Below the pieces are notes generated by a model that saw nothing but the letters and a program-made list of their open reading frames with translations, did no database searches and was not told the origin of the DNA. From contig NZ_WING01000001.1 of NCBI RefSeq assembly GCF_009793335.1, positions 2,170,001 through 2,234,000 on the forward strand: a DNA stretch of 64,000 nt, given 5' to 3'. This DNA is from Actinomadura sp. J1-007 (GTDB lineage: Bacteria; Actinomycetota; Actinomycetes; Streptosporangiales; Streptosporangiaceae). Below are positions 37,854 through 47,800 of the stretch, one piece after another. Position numbers and translations under genes: made by a program. How positions within the stretch are numbered: the first letter of the stretch is position 1; every line of letters starts with the position of its first letter.

Positions 37854-40091
37854 GTGACGGGCACGGATCGTCTGACGGAAGGAGTCGACGGGCCCGCGGG
37901 GACCCGCGAGAGGATGCGGACTGTGGAGCATGAGCTGGAGGGCCTGCGGAGCCGAGGGGGCCGTTGGCGCCCGATCGCCGTGGGCCCGTTCGCCCTGCTG
38001 GCGGTGGGTCTCGCGCTGCTGCCGATCCGCCCGGTCTGGCTGTGGGCGGCGCTGATCGCGGCGGTCGCGGCGTTCCCCTGGCTGCTCGGCGCGGCGCCCG
38101 AGGCGCGCCGCCGGGCGCCGCGCCCGTTCTGGCGGCTGTCGGCCGCGGGCCTGGAGCGGATCGGCCCCGGCGGGCTGAGCGTCGTCCGCTACGAGCGGTC
38201 CCGGATCGACGGGCTGGCGCTGACGAGCGGCGACGGCGTGCTGACGGTGTTCCACCGGTTCGGCCGTACGGCGGTCGGCTCGCTGCCGTCGATGGGGATG
38301 GAGCCGCTCGCGCTGTTCGTGACGGCCCGCGGCCTCGGCATCCCGGTGCACGTGCTCGACGGCGAGGCGTCCGACCTGCTCGACCCGGCGCTGGACGACG
38401 CGGCGCCGGTGCCAGGACCGGGCGGCGACGCGTCCGGCGAAGGCGGCGACGCGTCCGGTCCCGGCGGGCCGCTGCCCCGCGACGCCGCCGCCGAGCGCCG
38501 CCTGCTCGACCAGGAGGCCGAGCTGCTCGCCGCCGCGCACGAACCGCCCCGCGACGCGCCCGCGCCCGGCACGCCGGGGGCGGACGAGGCGCGGCTGCGG
38601 TCGCCCGCGCCGCTGCCGAGCCGCCGCCGGATCGCCGCGCTCGGCGCGCTCACCGCGCTGCTCGCCGCCGTGATGATCGTCCGGATCGCGGTGGAGGGCG
38701 CGGGCGGGTTCGGCGCCCGGCTGGCCGCGGGCTGCTGGGCGCTCGCCGCGATCACCGGCGTCCTCGCCGCGCGCCGCCGGCTGCTGCGCTCGGCCCGCGC
38801 GAGCTGGACGATCACCGCCGAACGGCTCGTGGTGCGCGGCCGTCCCGGGCGGCGCGACGTCCAGGAGGTCCCGGCGGAACGGATCGCGGCGGTCGTCGTC
38901 GGCCCCGGGCTGCGGCTCGACCCGCTGACCGGCGAGCCGCGCCGCGCCGACCTCGCCGCCCTCGCGTTCGACCACGCGCTGCGGCTCGTCGCCCGGCTGC
39001 CCGCGCACGGCCTCGACGCGTTCCAGCTCACGCACGCGCTGCACGACCACGGCTACCGGGTGATCACGCCGGGGCGGCGCGCGCCCCGTACGCCCGAGTA
39101 CGGCCTGGAGGGGCTGCCGGAGATCTTCGCGCAGGTGCCCGGCGGGCGGCTCGTCGTCGCCGAGGGCGGGCTCGGCTGGGCCGACGCGGCGGGCGACGTC
39201 GTGCTGCGGATGCCCGAGGACCGGCTCGGCGGCATCGAGCTGCTGACCATCGCCGGGCACGCCTGGGTGCGGCTGTACGACTCCGACGGCGACGAGTTCT
39301 TCGCCGCGCCGCTGTCGGCGCTGCGGATCTCGCGCACCGACCTGCGGGAGGCCGCGCGCCGCGCCGGGCTCCCGGTGACCGACGCCGAGTACGACGCCTA
39401 TCTCAGCGCCGCGTTCCACTCGGCCGTGTCCACGCTGTCGGCGCCCCAGCCCGAACCCGCCCCGGCCGCTCAGGAGTCCGAGCCGGTGGCCGCGGCCCCG
39501 GCGCCCGCCGCGGGGACGCGGACGGAGGCGACGGTGGCCGAGACGGCCGAGGCCCCCGCCCTGGAGGGCGACCTGGCGTTCGCCGTGACCGCGCCGCCGG
39601 GGCCGGTCACCGCGCCGGGCGTGCTGCTCGACGCGACCCGCAGGTCACGGCTCGGCACGTACGGGATGAGCCTGCTGCTGTGCGAGGTGGTGGCGCTCGT
39701 CGGGGCCGTGTGGCTGGGCCCGGACCTCGGCGGGTTCGTCGCGACGGCGGGCTGGTCGGTGCCCGCCGGGATCGTGGTCGGGCTCGGCGGCTACTGGCTG
39801 TACGACCGCAACCGCGCCCAGCTCCGCGTGTCGTCCGCCGGGCTGGCGGTCGTGACGCGGCGCGGGCGCGTGGAGTGGGACCTCGGCCGCGACCGGGTCG
39901 GCGGCGTCGGCATCGACGAGTCCGCCGAACGGATGCCGCGGCTGGTCGTGTGGGGCCCGACGGGACGCGTCCTGCGCCAGGTCACGTTCCCGCCCGACCT
40001 GGACGAGCTGCGCCGGGCCTGCGAGCGCTACGGCCTCCCCTGGGGCCCGCCGGACGCCGACCACCCGGCCCCGCCGCCGCCGGAGCTGTAG
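37854..40091 (+). CDS. Membrane protein with repeated TM-pair and PH-like units
   Basis: 745 residues. Helix pairs at ~41-79, ~262-307 and ~604-649 are each followed by a ~90-residue beta-rich unit that contains an R/DRxxG-type turn (YERSRIDGLAL, PAERIAAVVVG, GRDRVGGVGI). A fourth unit without helices lies at ~415-490 (PEDRLGGIELL). The units look like bacterial PH-type domains. Low-complexity linkers separate them (Gly/Ala/Asp at ~180-200, Glu/Pro/Ala at ~535-560). Function unknown. Start uncertain: GTG 37854, or ATG 37914 with GAGAGG upstream. Confidence 0.75.
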   Translation: MTGTDRLTEGVDGPAGTRERMRTVEHELEGLRSRGGRWRPIAVGPFALLAVGLALLPIRPVWLWAALIAAVAAFPWLLGAAPEARRRAPRPFWRLSAAGLERIGPGGLSVVRYERSRIDGLALTSGDGVLTVFHRFGRTAVGSLPSMGMEPLALFVTARGLGIPVHVLDGEASDLLDPALDDAAPVPGPGGDASGEGGDASGPGGPLPRDAAAERRLLDQEAELLAAAHEPPRDAPAPGTPGADEARLRSPAPLPSRRRIAALGALTALLAAVMIVRIAVEGAGGFGARLAAGCWALAAITGVLAARRRLLRSARASWTITAERLVVRGRPGRRDVQEVPAERIAAVVVGPGLRLDPLTGEPRRADLAALAFDHALRLVARLPAHGLDAFQLTHALHDHGYRVITPGRRAPRTPEYGLEGLPEIFAQVPGGRLVVAEGGLGWADAAGDVVLRMPEDRLGGIELLTIAGHAWVRLYDSDGDEFFAAPLSALRISRTDLREAARRAGLPVTDAEYDAYLSAAFHSAVSTLSAPQPEPAPAAQESEPVAAAPAPAAGTRTEATVAETAEAPALEGDLAFAVTAPPGPVTAPGVLLDATRRSRLGTYGMSLLLCEVVALVGAVWLGPDLGGFVATAGWSVPAGIVVGLGGYWLYDRNRAQLRVSSAGLAVVTRRGRVEWDLGRDRVGGVGIDESAERMPRLVVWGPTGRVLRQVTFPPDLDELRRACERYGLPWGPPDADHPAPPPPEL

Positions 40092-40145
40092 CCCCGCGCC
40101 CCGGCGCTGTAGTCCCGCGCCCCGGCGCTGTAGTCCCGCGCGCCG
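40084..40145 (+). repeat. 21-bp direct repeat carrying repeated in-frame stops
   Basis: The unit CGCTGTAGTCCCGCGCCCCGG occurs about 2.7 times across the end of the membrane-protein gene. Since 21 is a multiple of three, TAG recurs in frame three times (40089 onward). Confidence 0.7.
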
Positions 40146-40709
40146 TCAGCGCAGCGACCAGGACTTCAGGGACTCGTACTCGACCTGGGCGTGGTCCTTG
40201 CTCGGCAGGTGGCTGCGCATCAGGTGGACGGACGTGGCCGTCCACGCGCTGCTGGCGAACGCCGACAGCGACTCCAGCCGCTGCCGCACGTCCACGGGCT
40301 GCCTCGACCGCGCCAGCGTCAGGTGCGGGCGGAACGCGCGGTGCTTGTCGGGCGGCATCCCCACCCGGCGTCCCGCCGCCGTGGTCGAGGCGGCGAGGCG
40401 GGCGAGGGCGCGCCGGTCGCCGTACAGGCCCGTCCACAGGACGCGGGCGTGCGCGCCGTTGCCGGGGAACGCCCCGGCGCCCGCGAGGGACAGCATCATC
40501 CGCCCGTGCCTGCCGACGGCGCGTTCGAGGCGCGGCAGGAGCCGGTCGAGGGTGCGGTCGTCGACATCGCCGAAGAACGTGAGGGTGACGTGCAGCAGTT
40601 CGCGGCCGATCCAGCGGAGCTCGGGCGCGTCGGTGCGGTGCGGTGCGAGGAACTCGTCCAGCTCGTCGAGGACGTCCGGTGGCGGCACGAGCGCCGCGAA
40701 GAGCCTCAT
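40146..40709 (-). CDS. thpR: RNA 2',3'-cyclic phosphodiesterase (LigT/ThpR)
   Basis: 187 residues of the 2H phosphoesterase fold with both HxT motifs: HVTLTF (~40) and HLTLAR (~129). N-terminal MRLFAALVPP is typical. It opens 2',3'-cyclic phosphate ends of RNA. ATG 40709. It starts right after the 21-bp repeat of the convergent gene. Identification is by motif; physiological substrates are unproven in actinobacteria. Confidence 0.9.
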   Translation of the reverse strand: MRLFAALVPPPDVLDELDEFLAPHRTDAPELRWIGRELLHVTLTFFGDVDDRTLDRLLPRLERAVGRHGRMMLSLAGAGAFPGNGAHARVLWTGLYGDRRALARLAASTTAAGRRVGMPPDKHRAFRPHLTLARSRQPVDVRQRLESLSAFASSAWTATSVHLMRSHLPSKDHAQVEYESLKSWSLR

Positions 40710-40761
40710 GGGAACGTCCGGTGAGCCACGCGACCAGCCTTTCAGCCGCTACCGCCCCTTG

Positions 40762-42354
40762 TCACGCGGTTGAAAAGGCACATCGGCGTACAGCCCGCCC
40801 GGCGCGACGCCACAACGCCGCGGGCGAAGGTTCCCCGGCGTGGCGTTCCGCGTCGGCCGCCAACTCGTTCGTGGCGGCTCCAGCGCGGGCCGCGTGCCGG
40901 GCGTCACCCTTCGGGGCGGCTCCGGCGCGGGCCTCAGAACGGGCCTCGGAACGGGCCTCGGCGCGGGCCTGTCCAGATCCGTCGGGACCGCCTGCCGGGC
41001 GCGCGGCGGGAGTGCCGTCGCGGCGGCGCAGGCGGTCGAGAACGGGGGCGGCCGCGCCGCGCGGGGCGGCCAGCAGGCCGACCGCCAGGGTGACGAGCAC
41101 GGCGACCAGCCCGCCGACGACGATGCTCAGCCGGGGCCCGAACTGCTCGGCCATCCAGCCGACCAGCGGCGCGCCGACCGGGTTCGTCCCGAGGAACACG
41201 AACATGTAGAGGCCCATCACGCGCCCGCGCATCTCCGGCGCGACGCCGAGCTGCATCGTGGCGTTCGCCGCCGTGGTGAACGTCATCAGCGCGATCCCGG
41301 TCGGCACCAGCAGGACCAGGAACGCCCAGTACACGGGCATCAGCCCGGTCGCGACCTCCAGCACCCCGAACATCAGCGCCGCGACCAGCAGCAGCCTCAG
41401 CCGGGGACGGGTCGCGCGGCGGGCGGCGAGCAGCGCGCCGGTGAGCGCGCCGACCGCGAGCATGCTGGAGGCGAGCCCGAACGACGACGCGCCCGTGTGG
41501 AACACCTCGCGGGCGACCAGCGCGGTCGTCATCTGGAAGTTCATCCCGAACGTCGCGACGAAGCCCACCAGGACCAGCACCATGACCAGGTCGCGGCGCC
41601 CGCGCACGTACCGCAGGCCCTCGCGGAGCTGCCCCTTGGCGCGCTTGACGGGCTCGGCGCCGTTCAGCTCGCTCTCGCGCATCGCGTACAGGCCGAGGAG
41701 CACCGCGCCGAACGACGCGGCGTTCACCAGGAAGACCGGGCCGGTGCCGATCGCCGCGATCAGCACGCCCGCCACGGCGGGGCCGAGCAGCCGGGCGCCG
41801 TTGAACGTGGCGCTGTTGAGCGCGATCGCGTTCGGCAGGTCGCGCTTGCCGACCATCTCGACCACGAACGACTGGCGGGTCGGGTTGTCGACGACGGTCG
41901 CGAGGCCGAGCCCGAACGCCAGCACGTACACGTGCCAGACCTGGGCCGCGCCGGTGATCGCGAGCAGGCCGAGCATGAGCGCCAGCACGCCCATCGCCAC
42001 CTGCGTGATCATCAGGACGCGGCGCTTCGGGTAGCGGTCGGCGACGACGCCGCCCCACAGCCCGAACAGCAGCAGCGGCAGGAACTGGAGCCCGGTCGTG
42101 ATGCCGAGCGCCGTCCCGCCGCTGCCGTGCGCGAGTTCGAGGACGAGCCAGTCCTGCGCGACGCGCTGCATCCACGTGCCGGTGTTGGAGACGACCTGCC
42201 CGGCGGCGAACAGCCGGTAGTTGCGCGTCCGCAGCGACCGGAACATCCCGCCGGACGCGCCGCCCTCCTCCGCGACCGCGCCGCCGGTCTCCTCGGCCGC
42301 CGCGATCTCCTCGGCCTTCTCCACCGCGAGCTCCGCGTCCAGCCCACCCTCCAC
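40762..42354 (-). CDS. MFS transporter (12 TM)
   Basis: About 530 residues. An acidic N-terminus (AVEKAEEIAAAEE) leads to FRSLRTRNYRLFAAGQVVSN, typical of MFS_3/EntS-type exporters, with motif A WGGVVADRYPKRRVLM and VVDNPTRQSFVVEMV. The C-terminal ~90 residues are an Arg/Ala/Gly-rich tail with the word SEARSEAR repeated. GTG 42354 is the likely start without a clear ribosome site; ATG 42249 is an alternative. It lies 56 nt after the MarR gene on the same strand, which likely regulates it. Confidence 0.87.
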   Translation of the reverse strand: MEGGLDAELAVEKAEEIAAAEETGGAVAEEGGASGGMFRSLRTRNYRLFAAGQVVSNTGTWMQRVAQDWLVLELAHGSGGTALGITTGLQFLPLLLFGLWGGVVADRYPKRRVLMITQVAMGVLALMLGLLAITGAAQVWHVYVLAFGLGLATVVDNPTRQSFVVEMVGKRDLPNAIALNSATFNGARLLGPAVAGVLIAAIGTGPVFLVNAASFGAVLLGLYAMRESELNGAEPVKRAKGQLREGLRYVRGRRDLVMVLVLVGFVATFGMNFQMTTALVAREVFHTGASSFGLASSMLAVGALTGALLAARRATRPRLRLLLVAALMFGVLEVATGLMPVYWAFLVLLVPTGIALMTFTTAANATMQLGVAPEMRGRVMGLYMFVFLGTNPVGAPLVGWMAEQFGPRLSIVVGGLVAVLVTLAVGLLAAPRGAAAPVLDRLRRRDGTPAARPAGGPDGSGQARAEARSEARSEARAGAAPKGDARHAARAGAATNELAADAERHAGEPSPAALWRRAGRAVRRCAFSTA

Positions 42355-42410
42355 GGCGGCGGTCGCGGTGGACGGAACGGCCCGGTCCCCCGCAGCGGCG
42401 GGGGCCGGGG

Positions 42411-42881
42411 TCAGGAGCGGCTGAGCTTGTCCAGGATCGGCGCCGCCTTCCGCAGGATCTCCCGCTCGTCGGCGGTCAGCTCCCCGAGCCGGCGGGACAG
42501 CCACGCCTCCTTGTGGCGGCGCTCCTCCCTCAGCAGGGCGTGGCCCTCCTCCGTCGCGCTGAGCACCACCTGACGCCCGTCGGTCGGATGCGGGCTGCGC
42601 ACCACGAGGCGCTGGTCCTCCAGGTACGAGATCACCCGGGTCATCGAGGGGGGCTGCACCTTCTCGTGGTCGGCCAGCTCCCGCGGGGTCATCGAGCCGT
42701 GCCGCTCGATGGCGGCGAGCGCGGCGAACTGCGTGAGCGAGAGCGGGCTTGCGGAACCGCCGCCGGGCGTCACCGCCCTCAGGGTGCGCAGGCGGCGCGA
42801 CAGGCGCGCGATCGAGATGCGCAGCTCTTCGGCCAGTCCCGGGGACGGCGCCCCGCGGCCTCTGGTCGGTGGCGTTGTCAT
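42411..42881 (-). CDS. MarR-family transcriptional regulator
   Basis: 156 residues: winged helix with LSLTQFAALAAIERHGSMTP, ADHEKVQPPSMTRVISYLE and the wing VVRSPHPTDGRQVVLS. Probably represses itself and the MFS gene downstream. Upstream, TTGC-CTTT-GCTAA (42900-42912) resembles a MarR half-site pair. ATG 42881. Confidence 0.9.
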   Translation of the reverse strand: MTTPPTRGRGAPSPGLAEELRISIARLSRRLRTLRAVTPGGGSASPLSLTQFAALAAIERHGSMTPRELADHEKVQPPSMTRVISYLEDQRLVVRSPHPTDGRQVVLSATEEGHALLREERRHKEAWLSRRLGELTADEREILRKAAPILDKLSRS

Positions 42882-43054
42882 TGTCGTTCGCAGAAGTCAT
42901 TGCCTTTGCTAACGATACGCGGCCGGAACGTATTCCGCCAGATCGTCGGCGCGGCGGCCCTCCCGCGCGCCTCAGGCGGCACGCGAGGTCGCCATGGCGA
43001 CTTCCCCTCCGATCGCTCGTAGGTCTCCCCAGGTCATGGTCCCATGAACGGCCC

Positions 43055-43083
43055 TTGACAGGAGAAGCTATGGACATTAGCTT
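43055..43083 (+). promoter_or_regulatory. Promoter of the hydrolase-TetR operon
   Basis: TTGACA (43055-43060), 17-nt spacer, TAGCTT (43078-43083). A TAGC-TTACTG-GCTA repeat overlaps the -10 box and could be the TetR operator. Confidence 0.6.
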
Positions 43084-43110
43084 ACTGGCTATACAACATA
43101 GGAGTGAGTG

Positions 43111-43926
43111 ATGACCGAGTTCCTTGAGGTCGCGGGCGGGCGGACAGCGTACGACGCGACGGGCGAAGGGCCGCTCGTCGTGCTCGCGCCGGGCGTCGGC
43201 GACCTGCGCGCGACGTACCGCTCCCTCGTCCCCGGCCTGGTCGCGGCCGGGTACCGGGTGGCGACGACGGACCTGCGCGGGCACGGCGAGTCGAGCACCG
43301 GCTTCGCCTCGTACGCCAACGCCGCCTGCGGATCCGACCTCGCGGCCCTGATCAGGCATCTGGGCGGCGGGCCCGCCGTCGTGTTCGGCAACTCGTTCAG
43401 CGGCGGCACGGCCGTCTGGCTCGCGGCGAACGAGCCGGACCTGGTGGCCGGGCTCGTCCTGGAGGGCGCGTTCACCCGGCCGACCGAGCCCAGCGCGTTC
43501 CAGTCGCTCGCGCTCGCCCTGGTCGGCCGCAGCCCCGCGCTGTGGGGGATGTACTACAGGTCGCTGTACCCGGGGCCGAAGCCGGACGACTTCGCCGCCT
43601 ACCTCGCGGCCCTCAAGGCCAACCTGCGGGAGCCGGGACGCCTCGCCTCGATGAGGGCGATGCTCTCGGGCACCAAGGGCGACCTCGCCGGGGCCCTCGG
43701 CCGTTCGACCGCGCCGGCGCTCGTCGTGATGGGCGCCAAGGACAAGGACTTCCCCGACCCGCGCGCGGAGGCCGACACGATCGCCGCCGAGCACGGCGGC
43801 CGCACGGAGATCGCGATGATCGACGGCGCGGGCCACTACCCGCACGCGCAGTTCCCGGACGAGACGCTCGCCGCCGTCCTGCCGTTCCTGCGCGAGGTCG
43901 CCCCCGTCCGGAACGGGGGCGAGTGA
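43111..43926 (+). CDS. Alpha/beta hydrolase
   Basis: 271 residues. Nucleophile elbow FGNSFSGG, acid in GAKDKDFPDP and His in GAGHYPHAQFP; the oxyanion region is LAPGVGDLRATY. Substrate unknown; a lactonase, esterase or C-C hydrolase is possible. ATG 43111 follows AGGAG at 6 nt. The downstream TetR gene overlaps its stop (TGATG), so enzyme and regulator are co-expressed. Confidence 0.88.
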   Translation: MTEFLEVAGGRTAYDATGEGPLVVLAPGVGDLRATYRSLVPGLVAAGYRVATTDLRGHGESSTGFASYANAACGSDLAALIRHLGGGPAVVFGNSFSGGTAVWLAANEPDLVAGLVLEGAFTRPTEPSAFQSLALALVGRSPALWGMYYRSLYPGPKPDDFAAYLAALKANLREPGRLASMRAMLSGTKGDLAGALGRSTAPALVVMGAKDKDFPDPRAEADTIAAEHGGRTEIAMIDGAGHYPHAQFPDETLAAVLPFLREVAPVRNGGE

Positions 43927-44495
43927 TGCCGCGCGTGGGCCTGTCCCCCGCCGGGGTCGTGGACGCCGCCATCGCGATCGTCGACGAGAGCGGGCCGGGG
44001 GAGCTCACCCTGTCGGCCGTCGCCGGACGCGCGGGCGTCGCGACGCCGTCGCTCTACAAGCACGTCCGCAACCTGGCCGAGCTGCGCCGCCTCGTGAGGC
44101 GGCGGATCCTGGAGGAGCTGACCGGACGGCTGAGCGACGCCGCGCTGGGCCGTTCCCGCGACGACGCGCTGCGCTCGATCATGCGCGCGTACCGTTCGTA
44201 CGTCGTGGACCATCCCGGACGGTACGCGGCCATGGACCAGTCGGCCGAGCCCGAACCCGAGCTGGACGCCGCGTCCGAGAAGCTGCTCGGCGTCGTCCTG
44301 GCCGTCCTGCGCGGCTACGGCCTGGAGGGACCGGACCTCGTCCACGCCGCGCGCTGCCTGCGTTCAGCGGTGCACGGCTTCGCCGTCCTGGAGGCCGCGG
44401 GCGGCTTCGGCCTCCCGGAAGACCTGGAAACCAGCTACGAACTACTCATCACCATGGTCAAGAGCGGCCTCCCCCACCCCACCCCGGCGCCATGA
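43926..44495 (+). CDS. TetR-family transcriptional regulator
   Basis: 189 residues: HTH ~8-55 (DAAIAIVDESGPGELTLSAV, AGVATPSLYKHVRNLAEL) and a C-terminal WHG/TetR_C-type domain (YVVDHPGRYAAMDQS). Co-translated with the hydrolase gene; probably responds to that enzyme's substrate and represses the promoter at 43055-43083. Confidence 0.9.
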   Translation: MPRVGLSPAGVVDAAIAIVDESGPGELTLSAVAGRAGVATPSLYKHVRNLAELRRLVRRRILEELTGRLSDAALGRSRDDALRSIMRAYRSYVVDHPGRYAAMDQSAEPEPELDAASEKLLGVVLAVLRGYGLEGPDLVHAARCLRSAVHGFAVLEAAGGFGLPEDLETSYELLITMVKSGLPHPTPAP

Positions 44496-44550
44496 CCGCG
44501 GAGCGCGGACCGGGGCGGGCGTGGAGCGGGACGGCGCGTAGCCTGGCCGC

Positions 44551-44808
44551 ATGAGCCGAGCGCACCGTCCCGACCCGCCGCCCATGCGGACCAACGACGT
44601 GCGCGTGGCCGCCGCGGGCACGGCCGGCTGGGCGATCGCGCTGGTCGTCCTGCTGATCGTCGGACCGTCCGAGGGCGACCGCTGGTGGCTGTGGACGTGC
44701 TGCGTCGGCATGGCCATCGGCGTGTTCGCCATGTGGTACATCCCGCGCCTCCAGACCGGCCGCGCCCGCCAGGAAGCCGAACGAGCCGCCTCCCGCCGGC
44801 ACCCGTAA
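44551..44808 (+). CDS. DUF2530 membrane protein
   Basis: 85 residues with two TM helices (AGWAIALVVLLIVG and WTCCVGMAIGVFAMWYI), matching the actinobacterial DUF2530 family, function unknown. A TAGCCT box (44539-44544) ends 6 nt before the ATG, so the mRNA is probably leaderless. Convergent with the large ATPase gene. Confidence 0.85.
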   Translation: MSRAHRPDPPPMRTNDVRVAAAGTAGWAIALVVLLIVGPSEGDRWWLWTCCVGMAIGVFAMWYIPRLQTGRARQEAERAASRRHP

Positions 44809-44825
44809 CGCCCGTTCCCCCGGGG

Positions 44826-47800
44826 TCAGGGGTCCGGGGGTGCGGGGTCCAGGTCGGCTTCGGCTTGAAGGATGGGGAGGCGGTCGGGGGTCCGGAGGAC
44901 GGCCTCCAGGGTCAGGCGGTCGTGCCAGCGGTCGGCCGACCAGGCGAGGGCGCGTGCCAGGCCGTGCGGGCCGTCGGCGTGGATACGGCCGTTGCCGGAC
45001 CACCACGGGACCTCCTGGCCGTCCACGACGAGGCGGTCGTGCGCCGTGTACGTGGCGGGCGCGGCGGGCAGGACGGCGCGCACGACCTCGGGGACGGGGC
45101 GTTCCTCCCCGCCCGGCGCCACCTCCCCGGCACCTCGTCGCTCGCGAAGGGCAGGTCGAGGAGGTCGGCGAGGTGCCCGTGCCGTCCGTGCGCGGCGATG
45201 ACGAGCGGCTGGCCCGCCAGCAGCGGCAGGACGTCGGGACGGTCCAGGACGAGCGCGTCCGCCGCGTCCACCACCTCCACCTGGCCGTCGACCAGGGCGC
45301 GCACGCGGTCCGGGGGGTCGGCCAAGGGGGTCCCGGACGTCTCGGAGGCGTCGGCGAGGGCCGTCCACAGCTCGCCGAGTTGCGCGCGCGTGACGGAACG
45401 GGCCGGGTCGCCGAGACGGTCGAGGAGTTCCGCGACGCCGCCGGGCCGGTCGAGGAGGTCGTGCAGGGACGTCCGTACGCCGAGCGCGAGGAGGAGGCGT
45501 TCGTCCAGGCCGTCCGGGCCGGGTCGTAGAGACCGGCGAGAGGGTCTCCCTCGGGGCCGGGCAGGCGGAACTCCTCCGGCAGCCGCCCGTCCAGCACGGG
45601 ATGGCGCCTCAGCCACCACGCCGTGTAGGACGGGACGGTCGCGCGGCGCCCGTCGTACAGCGTGACGTGGGCGGGATCGGTGATCGCGGCGCGCCACGGC
45701 GGCCCGGCGAGGAGCCGGAGCGCGGCGGGCCAGTCGTCCACGAGTTCGAGGTCGCGGACGGCCTGGAACTCGGGCATCAGCGGGGGCAGCTCCTGCTCGC
45801 CGAGACGGTCGAGGATCTCGTCCGCCCAGCGGTCCTCGCCGTCCAGGTCGAACGACTCGGCCTGGTCGGCGACGCCCATCAGGTTGACGTCCTCCCCGCG
45901 CGCGAGCGCGAAGCCGTCCAGCACTCCGGCCGCCGCGAGAGGCTCGGGACCCCAGCGTTCGAGGAGGGGCCCCGCGACGACGCCGAACGGCGCGTCCGCC
46001 GCCATGACCTCGCGCAGCGGGCTGCCGGGGAGCAGCAGCTCGCCCGCCGGGTAGAGGTCTCCGTCCTCGGCGGACAGCGCGAGATCGGCCAGCCAGGGCT
46101 CCTCGCCCGGGTCGAGCCCGGCGGCGGCGACCAGCCCGAGGACGGCCTCCGCGATCTCCTCGGGCCCGTCCGGCTCCTCGGCGTCGAACGAGTTCTCCAC
46201 CGCCGCCCGTACCGCCGGGTCGGCGAGGACGGCGCGCGCCCCGGCCTCGACCGCGCCGAGCCGCGCCAGCAGCGGATGGACGGCCTCCGGATGGACGAAG
46301 CGCAGGCCGAGGGCTTCGAGAGCCGCCGGTTCGAGACTGTCGTCCGCGATCAGCAGGCCCCGCGGGCCCCGCACGACCCGCCCGCCGCGCTCCCAGCCGT
46401 CCGCTGAGGGCCCGGCGAGCGGCACCGGAAGCGCGCCCAGGGAGTCGGTGGACGCGCCGCTCAGCGCCTCGTACAGCCGCCGCCACCACGCGGGCTCCCG
46501 GTCGAGCGCGGCCAGCTCGTCGATCACGTCGGCCAGCTCGACCCGCCGGACCCCGAGCGCGCCGAGCGCCGCGTGCCGCGCGGGCCATCCGGGCGGCAGG
46601 AGGCCGGGCAGCACGGCGCCCCCGTGGTCGTCGCCGGACGCGAGCAGTTCCACGAACGCCGGCGGAGCGTCCAGAACGATCGCGTCGCGCCCGCGCATCC
46701 GCCGTTCGGCCGCGCCTTCCCCGTCTCCCTCGACCGCGTCCTCGTGGCCCGTCGCGAGGGGCAGGAGCGGAGTCTCGGGGAGCCTGCCGAGGATGGCCCG
46801 GCGGATGCGGGCGTCCAGCTCGCCCGCGCCCACCGGCCCCGGAACGAGGTCGAGCAGCTTCGGAGTCACGGGCCGGTGGTCGCGGAGCAGCCGTTCGTAC
46901 GCCTCGGCGGCGCGTTCCACCAGGAAGTCGGTGAGGGGGCCGGGCGCGACGTGCCGCCGGTCGGGCGCGAGCGGGAACGACGCGATCAGCAAGGCGGGCA
47001 GGTCGAGGCGTTCGTCCGAGGGCGTCGGCGCGTGCACCACGCGCGGCACCTCGGCCCCGGCCGCGTCCGGCGCACCGGGTGTCCCGGACGTCTCGGGCGT
47101 CTCGGGCAGGGCCCAGCGGACCTGCCAGGAGGGACGGGCGCGTTCCTCAACGGGTCGGTCGGCCAGCAGCTCGGGCGGCGTCCGCCCGTGGGCGTCGGCG
47201 GTCCGCCACACCGTCCCGCCGATCGTGACCCGTCCGCCGGGCCCCTGCTCGGCGGTCAGGACGCGGACGTCGCCCTCAACATCGACCTCGACGCGTTCGA
47301 GAGCGGGCAGGGCGAGCATGAGCGCGGGGCCGACCTCGCCGAGGCGCGCGCGCACGAGCGCGACGGCGGCCTCGTCCCGCAGCGGCAGCCGTACGACGGT
47401 CGCGAACCCGTCCGGGACCCCGGGCGTGTCGGCCCCCGCCAACGCGAACGGCAAGCGCAGCAACGGCACCTGCCCACCCCGCCGCGCGAGCTCGTCCGCA
47501 AGGGACGCGATCCCGGCGACCAGCCCACGGGCCGCCTCCACCGACCACCCGACCCCCACCACCCCGGCCGCATCCGCCGCACCGGACGCGGTTGCCGGCT
47601 CGGGCTCGGGCGTGGAGACGGACGCGATCGCGGGGTGGTCGGTGACGGAGACGACGGCGGCGAAGCCCACGCCGAAACGTCCGACGGAGCCCGCGTCGTC
47701 GCGCTTGGCGGAGGCGCGGAGGGTTGACAGCGCCTCGACCCCGGCGGCGTCGAGGGGCGCGCCGGTGTTGGCGGCCGTGAGGACGCCGCCGCGCAGTTCC

